In this document: positions 1 to 10,926 of the stretch, piece by piece
How the letters are laid out: the number at the start of each line of letters is the position of its first letter
How positions within the stretch are numbered: the first letter of the stretch is position 1
Origin: Furcasterigmium furcatum
Lineage: Eukaryota > Ascomycota > Sordariomycetes > Glomerellales > Plectosphaerellaceae
Direction of reading: 5' to 3'
Assembly (NCBI GenBank): GCA_001599815.1
Contig: BCIA01000003.1
Coordinates: 5,557,598 to 5,621,597, forward strand
Length of the DNA stretch: 64,000 bases
Notes under the pieces: model-generated
The model's input: only the letters and a program-made list of their open reading frames with translations
What the model was told of the DNA's origin: nothing
Databases searched by the model: none
Program-made: the position numbers and the translations under genes

Positions 1-824
1 CGACACACACAGGAGAACATGGAGAAGACGAGGGCGTCGGAAGCCAGGATGCCAAGTGGACAAAGGGCCTCATCGGGGTGGTCTACGAGGTGACGCCCAA
101 GGACTACGCCACCATTCTCGCCACAGAGGGAGGCGGCTCGAGCTACGCCGACATTCTGGTCCCATGCTTCCCGCTGCCGCCGCGCATGTCGGTCCCAGAG
201 AAACCTCCCATCGACCTCCCCAAGCCCTTCTTCGCGCACACGCTCTTCGCGCCGTCCATCCCCGGCCAGCTCCCGCCCAAGCTCGACGAGCTGGACGACC
301 CCCCGGCCCAGCCGGAGCTGCCGCGGAAGTGGTACCAGCGCTTCCTCCTGCCCCCGCGCCGCGAGCCGCCGGGCTACGCCCAGGCGTCGGAGCGGTACCT
401 GACGCTCATCCGCGAGGGGGCCCGCGAGAACGAGCTGCCGGAGGACTACCAGGCGTACCTCGCGCGTCTGCAGCCGTACACCGCCACGACGTGCCGGCAG
501 CAGATCGGCCGGCTGTTCTTCCTCGTGCCGTTCCTCATCGTCCGGTTCTGCGCGGGCCTGCTCTCGGGCGGCAAGGGCCCGAGCAACCCGAGCAAGGACG
601 GGACGCTCCCGCCCTGGGTCGCGGCGCTGATCGTCATTCACTTCAACATCGTGTGGATGGCGTATGATTTCATCATGAAGCCTCTGTTCGGCGATGGGGA
701 GCATACGCTGGAAACCGGGAAGGAGAGGCGGGTTTCGAAGAACGGATGGCTCGGGATGCGCTGCTCTGACGAGGAGAAACGGGGGCTTCTGGCCACTGAT
801 GACGAGGACGAAGATGAAGAGTAG
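1..824 (+). CDS. GliK-like gamma-glutamylcyclotransferase family protein (5' partial)
   Basis: The open frame runs in from the left edge (reading from base 3) and stops at 824, so the N-terminal exon(s) lie outside. The visible part begins with an acidic, Gly-rich stretch, then VVYEVTPKDYATILATEGG, which matches the conserved core of the fungal GGCT/GliK group; GliK acts in gliotoxin-type pathways, but most family members are not in toxin clusters. Two hydrophobic segments follow (about bases 503-560 and 610-690), so the C-terminal half looks membrane-attached, and the tail is strongly acidic. No secondary-metabolism neighbours are visible to its right, so a general cyclotransferase-like role is the safer reading. 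The 3' region to 1425 has no gene that I can see. Confidence 0.7.
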   Translation, partial: THTGEHGEDEGVGSQDAKWTKGLIGVVYEVTPKDYATILATEGGGSSYADILVPCFPLPPRMSVPEKPPIDLPKPFFAHTLFAPSIPGQLPPKLDELDDPPAQPELPRKWYQRFLLPPRREPPGYAQASERYLTLIREGARENELPEDYQAYLARLQPYTATTCRQQIGRLFFLVPFLIVRFCAGLLSGGKGPSNPSKDGTLPPWVAALIVIHFNIVWMAYDFIMKPLFGDGEHTLETGKERRVSKNGWLGMRCSDEEKRGLLATDDEDEDEE

Positions 825-1425
825 ACCTGTCGGGCCCTTGCTGTGCGCACGATGTAGGTATCCTTGGGTCGTAATTTGATCATGAAGCGTCTGGTTGTCC
901 GTCTATTATTCATTTGATCTCCTTAGCAGGCAATACATCTCTGTACTAGGAACCAGCCTCTTCGCGAAACTTCCGGGTCCTTGTGGTTCATCAATCATTC
1001 AGCAATTGGCCGTTTGAGGGAGGAGCCATTGTCGCTCCTTCCCTCCATGTCGCTTCTGGACGAGATAGTGCTTGAAAGGCAGGAGGTGGATGGGGACTGC
1101 CCACCCTCAACCGATGTTCAAGGAAGGCACGTCGGGTAGCTCCTGCCTTCCACCCGCCCCCTTTCCTCGGGCTTCTCTTCGACAAGACTCGCCTTTCATC
1201 CTTCTTGTCTTGGAGCTGCCTGGTCTTCATCGAAATCGGGGCTCACTCACCAACCCGAACATTGCCGCCTGTCCCTTGTTGAAATCTTACATGCTCGCAG
1301 GAGCACAACTCTTCTGTCTTTCATCCTTCTCACCCGCGGCTCACGCCTCCCCCCTCCCCCCCTCGCCGTCTACCTCACCTGACACGTCAACCTTGCGCCT
1401 CTGTTTCGCCGCTGGATCCTTCACG
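825..1425. other. Intergenic: 3' flank of GliK-like gene and promoter of the next gene
   Basis: No coding signal was recognised. The stretch just before 1426 is pyrimidine-rich (CCCTCCCCCCC type runs at about 1345-1375), which is common in fungal core promoters. Confidence 0.5.
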
Positions 1426-4400
1426 ATGCCGACCAAGAAGCCCAGGCAGTATAAAGGCGGCGCCAAAGGCCGAAAACCGTCCGCGGCGCTCATGGGCACG
1501 CTCGATCTGTCGCCGGATCAACATCTGCAGGACGACGACATCGCGGCAGAGACGACCACAGTGCCCGAAACCAGGAAAGCAAGGAATCCCCCGCCGAACA
1601 ACAAATTGGACCGCATTGGCAATGGCTGGTCGAGCTCCGGGCCACACGACGAGGAAGAGCCCTCTGTGTTAGACGGCGCGAATGTCATTGGTGATCTCTT
1701 CGACGGCTCTCCTGAGCGTGGACGGAAGGAAGCCACCGGTTCAGAGGCAGTAGAGGAGTAGGAAACCCTGGGCTTCGACTGGGACCCGCGTCTGGGCGAT
1801 GAGCTCGACGACATGGACATAGACCGAGAATTCGATACCCTCCAGCCTGACCAGCCCAACACCAAGAGCTCCTCTCCCCATACCCTCCTGGAACGCTCGC
1901 TTCGGGCGGCTCACGGGCAGTCAAATCACCATTCCGAGCAGTCGCAGCGGACCGTCGGCTTCATAGGCGACGACTTTGAGGTTTCGGAGTCTGACATTGA
2001 TGAGGAAGAAGGCGCCGCAGCCTCCCACGTTACCAAGTCCGGCAAACGCACCTCGGACAACCAGAAGCATGAGGGAAATCGAAAGGACTTGAACAACCAA
2101 ACCGGCAACTCGCGTAAGAACCAACATCAGAAACAACAGGACGAGTTCGATGACGTGTCATCGCCAGAGCAGCCCTCCAAGCCTCGTCCTTCAGTTGCAA
2201 AGTACACATCGAGCAAGACCACAGACCAACAGCCCCAACCCAAAAAGACGAGGCAGGTTGCGAAGAAGCCCTTCGATGCCACGCAGCCTATTGCTAGCCC
2301 CGAAAACCCAGCTCAGAGCCTGCCTTCCAAATCCACCAAGAAGGCTGCGGCGGGCCGCTCGAAGCAAGCCGGCCACAGCGGAAAGGCCGCGGCCCGCAAG
2401 GCCAAGCCTTCAAACCACGACAAAGATGACTTGGATAAGTATGACATGGTCTCTGATTTCGAGGAGTATGACCTGCACTGAACCTCTTCTTCGTACCAGT
2501 CACTAACACCGGGTCAGGGTTTCCCAGGTATTGGGAGGAAAGTCGTCACGCAAAGCTCCTCAGAACCAAGTCTCAGTTCCTTCCAAGGATTCTGATCGCA
2601 AGAAAGCGGCGCCAGCTGCTTCTAAAACGAAGGCAAATGCGTCGGCCGTCCCCAAAAACAAACGAAAGGCCGCTGGTGGGAACAGCAGGAAGCGTCGATC
2701 CGATGATGACGAAGAGTTCACGCCAGAGAAACAGAGCGACATGTCGACTTCAGTTCCTAGGAAGAGAGCCAAGCGTCATCAAATGATGGCAACATCGGAT
2801 CGCAAAGAGGAATCAAGCCGCTTCGAGCACCCCCAGAAGATGAAATCGAGGCTTTCTCCAAGAGAGGAGCAGGTCGAGGCCGAGGATGGTGGTCCTGGCC
2901 ACGATGCGGATGAGGAATCTCACGATGCTACCCACAATGACGATGAGGCAATCATTATTCCTTCTGACTCTTCTTCCCATTCTGAAGTTCCAGAGTCGCA
3001 ACAGAAGACCTCGCCAGTGCCAACCAAGAAGGGTTCTACGAACAACTTGAAGCCCCATGGTGGCTCAGATAAAATTCGTGCAGGAGGCCCAGAGGGAGTG
3101 GCCAAGGAACATCCTCACGGAACGAATGTTGTCAAGGAGCATGTATTGCGGAAGCCCCAAATCATCTCATTCGGGCCTGGCGGCCCCAAGAACCTCGGTC
3201 AACGATCGCCACGGAAACACGACGCGTCGCCCATGAGCACTGGGCCGAAGAAGAAGGCGAGGACTGAGTTCAAGGGCACTCTCGCTTCTGGGGCGGGCAA
3301 GCCCCTGCAGGAGCAAACAGACGTGGGCCGTGGGAAGGTCGAACATGCGGCATTGGCAGATGGTCATTACTTTGCGGGTGAAGAGGGTCATAACGACACT
3401 GGCTTGATAGCGGGGAGTCCGGCCGCATCGCGAACGGTCCCAGACAAGCCATCATTTCGAGATACGACGAAACGGGTACTCCCCTTAGCCCAACAAGAAG
3501 CTTCGATGGGCTCAGAGGGTTGTTTCGACAAGGAACGCAAGCATCGCCTCCAAGTTGCCGAACAAGTGGCACAACCAGCCAGCTGGATGCCGGTCTCCTA
3601 CGCCTACCGCGCCCCGTCTCGAAGGTCTTCAAGGGTTGACGAGACTGGCAGCCCTAATGCCTCCGGAACCACCTTTGCTCTCAACGGAGCTCCATCATAC
3701 GGTGGCCGGTCTGGGATGCCTCAAGGCCAGCCCACAACCGACATCACAGAGAAGCCGCCGCCGGGATTCTGCATTCAAGATGTCGCGGAAACCCGTCCAA
3801 CTCACCTCTCAGCTCGCGCTATCCCGGGCCACGAAGGCAGAGATGATACAAAGCAGGCTCCCCGACTTGATCGGAGTGTCCTGCCTACTTTGAAGTACAG
3901 GGACGGTGGCATTCTGCCGACGGACAAAGCTGTGAGCAGCAAGGTGCATCTTTCTGGGCCTGTCGAGCATAGCCGCCGTCCAGCCTCGACCAAATTTACG
4001 AACAGCTTCAAAGAGGTACTGAGAATGGACGAGCAGTCCAGTGGCGTCGACCATGGCGGCCAGAAAACGGTGGCCCGAACCCCTGTTTCGATTCTAGGAG
4101 ATGATCAGGCCCAGAACGGTCTCGACGGCGGCAACAAATCCTGGACTCTGTCATCTGCCACACTTCCCAGGGCTCGACAGGTCCATGATCAGCAGAAAGA
4201 TGAGCGCATTGGTGTAATTCGCGAAGACACCTTGGGCACAGTCGTGCCCAGAATCGTGGAGGTTAGTAGCATACGGGCGCGGCATGCTTCCTTTAGACGC
4301 AGACTGACCGCGCCTAGCTTATGCTCCAGAGACTCAATGAAAAAGACGCCAGCGTCGAAAAAGTGGCCGATATGTATGCCCGGAACGGCAGCAAACTGGT

Positions 4401-4662
4401 TGACGAGGTAGAGCAGCTTCACAAGACAGACAGACGCGATCTAGCAGCCAAGTACGAAGAACGTCGGAGCGGATATGTTGCCAACTGCGAAGCCACCCAG
4501 AAAAGAGTGCAACACTTACGAGAGGCGATGGAGAAGGTCTCCGTGGCCCATGATGGGTCTCCCCAAAGGGAGTTGGCGCAACGACGATTAGCGGCTGTCC
4601 AAAGGGCCAAGGCAAATCTCGGAACGGGGGCGAACAATGCTGGGAAGGTGATGATACAGTGA
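1426..4662 (+). CDS. Large disordered basic/acidic nuclear-type protein, unknown function, with an in-frame TAG
   Basis: Not recognised. Proposed exons are 1426-2465, 2518-4261 and 4318-4662. The first intron (GTATGA donor, CACTAAC branch, CAG) and the second (GTTAGT donor, CTGAC branch, TAG) move between frames exactly as needed, giving about 1042 codons. The start MPTKKPRQYKGGAKGRK is lysine/arginine-rich. The body is low complexity with many Ser, Lys, Glu and Pro and several KKRK-like nuclear signals. The last about 110 residues are predicted coiled coil (LNEKDASVEKVADMYARNG). An in-frame TAG at 1759-1761 interrupts exon 1, although acidic coding sequence continues on both sides. It may be a weak extra intron ending at 1761, a real nonsense change or a sequence error. 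A chromatin or nuclear scaffold role is only a guess. Confidence 0.6.
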
Positions 4663-5377
4663 GGGGTTGAGGTCGGGCTGATGAGATATGTACATGCTGG
4701 GCGGGTTTCTGAGGGGCGTTATGAGGCTAGGAACGGATGGGTGTGTTTCTTGGTGTGTTGTCTGGGTGTCGATGCCATCATGCGTGGTCGACATCATCGA
4801 CAAGTCGGGAATATGGGCAGCACACATGGGGTCAATTCTGACGCGGCTTTGGAGCAGGACCGGGAGTAGAAATTCAAAAAGCAAATACGCTGATAATATC
4901 CAAAGTATGAAAGAAGAAAGATAATCTCTTTGCAGTGCTCGAGCCGGCCGTTGCCCCTGAAGTCCATCCCAGCCGCCCGAGCCCCCCATCCCTACGCCTC
5001 GCTGTGTCGTGTCGTCGTTTGCCGGCCGGACCCTCGCGCGCGCCCAAACGCCTCGCCTTCGGTGGACATCTGACCCATGGCAGCCTGGCTTCCTCGACCC
5101 GCGCATCTGGCAATGCGGCGGGTGCTCCGAAGCCACATCGCGGACGTGGATCGGGTCTCCTGGGTCCCCTCATACACGTATCGCCTACAGTCATGAAATC
5201 CAAACACGTGCTTCGTCAAAACTCATGGGACAGCTTGAGGACTGTCCCTGCACCGCATCGTCATCCGGCGCTTGGCGCGGTGATGTGCGGGTATGTGGGA
5301 AGAGGATACTTCCGCATCGGTATGTCGAGTTTGCTACCCGGCCACGGGGGGCGGACGGGTCTCGCGGGGGGGAGCTA
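4663..5377. other. Intergenic between two convergent genes
   Basis: Two genes converge here. No supported gene or RNA was found; short ORFs in this interval lack recognisable motifs. Confidence 0.5.
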
Positions 5378-6286
5378 CTACTCGATTCTGGGCGGGTCCT
5401 TGGAGAATGGTGACGCGCTACGTCTGGGGGATGCGTTAGTGGTTCTGAGGGACAAGGGAGATATGGCGGAGGGGTGGACGCACGATCGTCTCCGGACGCC
5501 CTCCTTGCGCAGGCTGTCGATGATCTTGGTCATCTCCCTGCGGCCGCCGCTGGCGTCGATGTACTTGTTGGCCATGCTCATGCTGATCTTCTCGCGGGCG
5601 TTGGCGCAGAGGAGGCGCTTGATGAGGAGGTGGCGCATGAGGATGCAGACGAAGACGCCGCAGTCGCTGCCGTTCTCCTGCTGGGGGGTGTCGTCGAGGT
5701 TGAGGAAGCGGAGCTGGCCGCGGCCGAGGACCTCTGACATCTTGCGGGTGGCGAGGCGGGCCTCGGCGTAGTTCGCGCTGTTGAGGGAGTCGTAGTGGAA
5801 GGCGACGCCGTCAATGGCGGAGACGAGGAGGAGGGACCAGTGGGAGCCGCCCTCGGCCATGGAGACGTTGCGGTTGTCGTTGATGGGGAGGAAGATGTGG
5901 GTGGTCTTGGAGAAGTCGGGGAGGGCGGACTTGATCTGGCGGGTGTCGGGGTCGCGCATGAGGAGGAAGGTGATGGAGGGGCGGAGGAGGATGATGCGCG
6001 CCTGGGGGTACTTTGTGAGGACCTCGCGCTCGAGATATCTATGGAGGGGTCAGAAGGGGGTCTCGGCTCGCGGGAGCAGGAAGAACGGACTCTTCCCAGA
6101 AAGCGATGTTCTGTGGCATGTGTGGTTAGCCTGGAGGCCCAGAAGAGTCGGCAGCGGGAGGGAGAGCGGTACGTTATCTGTCAGCCAGTCGTTTTTGAGG
6201 GACTTGTAATCTTCGTTGAATACTGAGGGCAGGGTGAGCGATGTCCGGGAGTCGCGGTCGGTGCTGTACGGAGCGGGGACATACAT
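5378..6286 (-). CDS. NEDD8/SUMO-specific cysteine protease, SENP8/NEDP1 type (peptidase C48)
   Basis: Proposed exons (minus strand) are 6286-6173, 6110-6091 and 6038-5378, giving 264 aa. The middle exon is only 20 nt (GTAC...ACAG upstream, GTCCGT donor downstream) and restores WLTDN-NIAFWEE-YLE, the family's substrate-groove segment. The catalytic triad is visible: His about 111 in GGSHWSLLLV, Asp about 128 in FHYDSLN, and Cys about 171 in QQENGSDCGVFVC with the preceding Gln of the oxyanion hole. The length fits NEDP1-type deneddylases (about 210-260 aa), which cleave NEDD8 from cullins and other proteins. Assignment to NEDD8 rather than SUMO rests on the short single-domain architecture. 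A 5'-UTR intron (6375-6300) with GTAAGT and CTAAC is likely. Confidence 0.85.
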
Positions 6287-6299
6287 GTAATGTCATGGT

Positions 6300-6375
6300 C
6301 TGTAGCATTTTGGCCGTGTTAGTCTTTCCATGCCTTATATCGTAGAGGATATGTGGTTATGGACAAGAAACTTAC
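6300..6375 (-). other. Probable 5'-UTR intron of the C48 protease gene
   Basis: On the minus strand GTAAGTTTC starts at 6375, GACTAAC lies about 20 nt before the end, and CTACAG ends at 6300. The exon that follows contains an in-frame stop upstream of the ATG at 6286, so this intron would be untranslated. Confidence 0.55.
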
Positions 6376-6399
6376 ACGACAAGACGACGGAGCTGGGGT

Positions 6400-8228
6400 T
6401 CAGCTTGGGTGAGGCGTCAGCTCGTTGTCCACAGCAAAAGGGAGCCATGCATTGCGCACAGAATCGCCCAAATGGCGAGCCATCTTTCGAAAGGGCATGG
6501 TGAGCCGCGATTCGGGCTTGGGCGAGCCGGACACCGTCGCGGGGGGAGAGGAGGAGGAGGCAGAGTCGGCGCTCGAGGCGCTGGAGTGTCGTTCGGTGCT
6601 GCTGTTGCTCTTGCGCGCGGGACGAAAGGCGAGGTCTGCGAAGTCGCGAAGTCGGGAAGGCTGTTTACCGCTGGGGGAGGGGGCGGAGGTCAGGGTAAGG
6701 TCTCGTCTTCAATTCGGATGTTCGTTAGGGCTGAATTCGTTCCGGGGGCGTCGGGAGATCGTGACGTGGAGGCGGGGCAGGAATGCAGAATGAAGATATC
6801 TGTGTGAAAAGTACAGGCGGTGAAACAGGAAGAAAAGCTGTGCTGATGATAAGGATGACCGGTATACTTGAAGTTGAAAATAAGCAGGCGGCGGGGAGAA
6901 GGTTGGGCTGGGATCTGTGGTTCAGAGGAGTCGGGCAGGTCGAGTGAACCCGAGGACAATGGGAAGGTTAAGATGGATGCGAAAGTCGGTGCAAAATTGA
7001 TGGCGAATGGGGGGGACAATGATCGGGTCCGGGACTCGAGGCGGACGCAAGCAGGCCCAGCCAGCCCTGGTCCACCCAGTCCGGCAAGTTCCTGCGCTGG
7101 CAGCGGGGAACCCAGCAGCCCGACGGGGCGTCTCGTGCGCCCCAACGTGACAAGGGCCCCGTCTTTCGGGGAATGTTGGAGGGGCCGTTCAGGGGATCGA
7201 GCCCGGGGCTACCAAGGGTTCAGTTCCTTGTTCGACCTGGAAAACTCCACTGACGGGGCAGTTCGTGATGCTCTGAATCACAGGACAAAGAAGGACAAAA
7301 GGACGGGAACACCAAGGGAGGGGAGCGGGAGGCCTGTCAGACCGACCGAGGGGTTGGGTGAGTCGCCCATCACGGGTCCGGTCCAGACCAGACCTTGCTG
7401 GTCCATGTTTGTCCTCATTAGGAGAATGGAATGACGGAAGCTGGAGGCTTAGGCGGCAGTGTGGCATGGGAACCCCGCTAAAGAGAAAGACTGTGCTGTA
7501 CGTACCTCGGCGGACTAACACGCGGGCCGGAGCCCTCACTCTCAATCATCCTCTCAGATGCGTGAGAAGTCAATCTGTGTAGGCGAGGGGGTGATGCTTT
7601 TTCAAACGGGATTCCACAAATTCAAGGCTGCCCAGAATCTATATCAGAACGATCATTACTTACCTACACCCATCTCCAAGAACCGGAGGGCGGAATCTGG
7701 GGTGACGATTTGCGGTTACGTCACCAAAGCTTGTGACCTGCAGTCAACCGTGGCTCCGCTGGACCCTGGAGCACGGGCCAATTGGACGTGAGAGGTTGAA
7801 GGAATATCAAGGCACGACTTTGCTGCCGAATCTGCACTGGTCAAGTTCGAGCAAGGAACGACGAGTGCACTTCTCAGGCACCTCGGGGGCAGGTAGAGGC
7901 TCGCTGAATATTGAGGGGCCATTGACTGGCTCGTAACTGTGGTAGAATACCCGACAACCCCGGCTCCTTGGACTGCTGGAGCTCCGGGCAAAGCCGCTCT
8001 GGCCGCGTCTTCCTCGACGCCAAGGCGTTCGTAGAATGCTCCGGAGGCGGGGGTCAGAGGGAGCTTGCCCTCATCCAAGAACCCAACGCGCGAAAGCTGG
8101 AGGTGACAACCCCCGATGTTGCCTCCTCGCCGTGCGCGGGGTCGCGTGACAGACGAGCAACACCATTCGAGTCGTTCTCGACGTGTCCGTCTCGTTGAGA
8201 TGTTTGATTTCCGTACCGCCAGCCACGT
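6400..8228. other. Long intergenic region (about 1.8 kb)
   Basis: This is the promoter side of the C48 protease and the 3' side of Slx9. Several ORFs over 60 codons occur on both strands but none shows a domain, splice structure or codon pattern that I recognise. No tRNA-like B box was seen. Confidence 0.45.
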
Positions 8229-8852
8229 TCAACCCTTGCCAGCCTCCTGCCCGGTGAAAGCTGGATTTTGCTCCATCGTGGTCGAGATGTGTTTCCTGAG
8301 CAGCGCCCACCGGTTGCTCGTCGACGGAGCCGGTGCGGCAGCACCTCCCTCGGCAGCCTCGACCTCCATGCCTCCAGACGCGGTAGCCGGTGCCTCCGAC
8401 TCGCTCGTCCGCGCCAGCGCCGCCATGCTCGCGCCGAACCGCGCCATCTCCCCCTTGACCACCTTCTCCTTCCTCTTCAGGGCCCCCGGCCGGCTCTTCA
8501 GGGACTTGTGCCGCACCTTGCCCTCTCGCAGCTGCGCCACGTTTCCGTCTGTCTCGTTGCTCAGCTCCGGCAGCGCGTCGGCGAGGGACTCCATGTTCGC
8601 CACGAGCTTCTTGTTCGGCCGGCGGCGCTTGAGGACCTTGCCCGACGCGGTGGCGGAGGCGATCTTGGACACGAACCCGCTGTGCTTCATGATGCGCTTG
8701 TCCTTCTTCGAGGAGAGGAAGCTGTCGTCCACCTTGGCGTCGGCGCGGTGCACCTTGTGCGGGAGGAGGGGGTGGATGTCGCCGCGGATGCGGGCCAACC
8801 GCTTCTCTCGCGCGGAGAGCTGTTTCGGTGCGGTGGGTGCCTGGGAGGTCAT
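8229..8852 (-). CDS. SLX9: Ribosome biogenesis protein Slx9
   Basis: Single exon, 207 aa from the ATG at 8852 (MTSQAPTAPKQL). A more upstream ATG at 8888 would add 12 residues without family similarity. The conserved Slx9 core is present: DDSFLSSKKDKRIMKHS, then KRRRPNKKLVANMESLADAL, then the KVRHKSLKSRPGALKRKEK basic block. In yeast Slx9 binds pre-40S particles and acts in ITS1 processing and pre-40S export. It is divergent from the uba4-like gene, with about 320 bp between the two starts, so a shared promoter is likely. Confidence 0.88.
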   Translation of the reverse strand: MTSQAPTAPKQLSAREKRLARIRGDIHPLLPHKVHRADAKVDDSFLSSKKDKRIMKHSGFVSKIASATASGKVLKRRRPNKKLVANMESLADALPELSNETDGNVAQLREGKVRHKSLKSRPGALKRKEKVVKGEMARFGASMAALARTSESEAPATASGGMEVEAAEGGAAAPAPSTSNRWALLRKHISTTMEQNPAFTGQEAGKG

Positions 8853-9175
8853 TGTTAGGGATGTCAATTGTGAGGCATTGGGTCGCATACCATGATGAGG
8901 GTAACTTTGGGAGACGACACGAGTTGTTCACCCGGGACGGAGCACTGGGAGGCAAGTTTGAAGCAGATGGTTGAAGGTGCTTCCAGCGTCGGTTCATTGA
9001 AAATTCAATGTGGGGCCTCGGCAATGTGGGGCAACCGGGAATTTAGTGGACCACGAGATGTGCAGGGATTCGTGATGCGACTCGGAGATCTCAGTCTCTT
9101 GTCCCGCCAGTGTTAGTCAACCCCTCGCCCTCGCCCTCATCATCCTTCTCACGGCCCGGCCGATGGGCTACAGAA
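8853..9175. promoter_or_regulatory. Divergent promoter, SLX9 / UBA4
   Basis: A 323-bp gap separates the two ATGs, which read outward. I saw no clear TATA box. The CCTCGCCCTCGCCCTCATC pyrimidine run at 9122-9140 fits a fungal housekeeping core promoter on the UBA4 side. Confidence 0.45.
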
Positions 9176-10688
9176 ATGGACAAAATCGAGATCCTCAAAC
9201 GAAGAATAGCCGAGGCCGAGGCTGATCTTCGAAGTCTCAAGTCTGAACTCGCAGAAGCCGAGGCCCAGCACCAGGACGACCTCGAGGGCGAGACCTGGAG
9301 ATGGCCCCTGTCAGCCGGAGAATATGAGAGATATGGCCGGCAGTTGATCATTCCATCTGTCGGTATCAAAGGTGAGGATCACTTGTCGATGTCTCGCTGC
9401 ATTCTGAAGCTCATACCGTACAGGCCAGCTACGCTTGAAGGCTGCAAGGGTTCTCATCATCGGCGCAGGAGGCCTTGGATGTCCTGCTGCGGCCTACGTC
9501 GCCGGCTCAGGCGTCGGCACCCTTGGACTCGTTGATGGCGATGTAGTCGAGACATCTAATCTTCATCGCCAAATTGCGCACGCAACGTCAAGGGTTGGCA
9601 TGTCCAAAGTCGACAGCGCCATATCGCACCTCCGCGAGTATGCCTCTTACGACCACTTGTGACAATGAGTCGACACACTGACAATATCCAGCCTGAACCC
9701 GAGAGTGACATATCAAGCTCACAATACACACATCACCCCCCAGAACGCCGAGTCGATCGTCTCGGCATATGATCTGGTTCTCGACTGCACCGACCACCCG
9801 ACCTCTCGCTACCTCATCTCGGACATCTGTGTCCTTCTCGGCAAGCCGCTCGTCTCTGCCTCAGCCTTCAAGACAGATGGGCAGCTCATCGTGCTGAACA
9901 ACCCTCCCGCGCCGCAGGGCTCGCCTCCCGAACAAGGCGGTCCCTGTTATCGCTGCGTTTTCCCGCGGCCACCGCCGCCGGACAGCGTCGTCAGTTGCGG
10001 CGAGGGCGGCATTCTCGGGCCCGTCGTCGGCGTCATGGGCGTCCTGCAGGCTCTTGAAGCTATCAAACTCATCGCAGGCGGCGCTGTAGAGCCGTCGGCC
10101 GCCAACCCCGTTACCTCTTCTCCGCCATCTCTGCTTCTTTTCTCCGGGATTTCGAACCCGCCCTTCCGATCCGTGAGGATGAGAGGCCGGAGGAAGGATT
10201 GCTTCGCCTGCTCGGCAGCGGCGGAGCTCACACTGGAGTCGTTGAGATCTGGCTCGCTCGACTATGTGCAGTTCTGTGGCGTGACTGCACCTCTGGCGCT
10301 GTTGACCCCGGAGGAGAGAGTATCTGCGACAGAGTACAATGCCCGGGCACTCGAAGCCGGGTCGAAGCCTGTCCTCCTAGATGTGAGGGAGAAGGAACAC
10401 TTTGACATCTGCAGCATCGACGGAGCAATCAATATCCCTCTCGCCACGTTCCTCAAGGAGCATAAAGCGGCTAAGGAGGGCGAGGAGGTGCCAGTCCCCG
10501 CGTGGCTGTCCAAGGACGAAGACGGCCCAATCTACGTCGTCTGTAGAGTGGGAAACGACTCCCAACTGGCGACAAAACGGCTGAAGGAGATGGGCCTTGA
10601 TCACGGCGGGAAAAGGTTCATCGGGGACATCAGCGGAGGCATGAGGGCGTGGAAACAGGAGGTGGACTCGACGCTGCCGTTCACATGA
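9176..10688 (+). CDS. UBA4: Uba4/MOCS3: adenylyltransferase and sulfurtransferase for Urm1 and molybdopterin synthase
   Basis: Exons are 9176-9371, 9424-9637 and 9692-10688, giving 468 aa. An N-terminal coiled coil (about 1-40) is followed by the ThiF/E1 domain with nucleotide loop IIGAGGLG (about 77-84) and LDCTDHPTSRY. Zinc-type CxxC pairs are CYRC and CFAC, and SCGEGGILG carries the E1-type cysteine region. The C-terminal rhodanese domain has LLDVREKEHFD and active Cys about 421 in VVCRVGNDSQ. Uba4 activates Urm1 and thiocarboxylates it for tRNA thiolation and urmylation, and the homologue also serves Mo-cofactor synthesis. For intron 2 I chose the GTATGC donor at 9638 (54 nt) because ISHLRD-LNPRVTY then aligns with other Uba4 proteins without a gap; the alternative donor at 9659 would give a 33-nt intron. 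Confidence 0.92.
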
Positions 10689-10926
10689 TGAGATGAGATA
10701 CGAAATTAATACCAAGGAAACCATGAAAGCTATAAACCGCCCTTGCGGAGAGCCTGTTGTCGTACATACTTTTCCCGCGTCCGGTTGATACCGTAGTGCT
10801 ACAAGAGAGAGGGTCGCCTTTCCTCGTCCTCACGTCCAGAGTGTGTACATAGAAGCTGAAGAGCGACACATGGAGGCTGAAGAGCGACATGGTGTGATAC
10901 CGAACGGTGGTATCGGTGGGGGGAAT

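Noticed and set aside
1..824. A toxin (gliotoxin-type) cluster suggested by the GliK-like gene
   Set aside because: No NRPS, methyltransferase, P450 or thioredoxin-reductase gene is visible to the right; the window edge prevents a check to the left.
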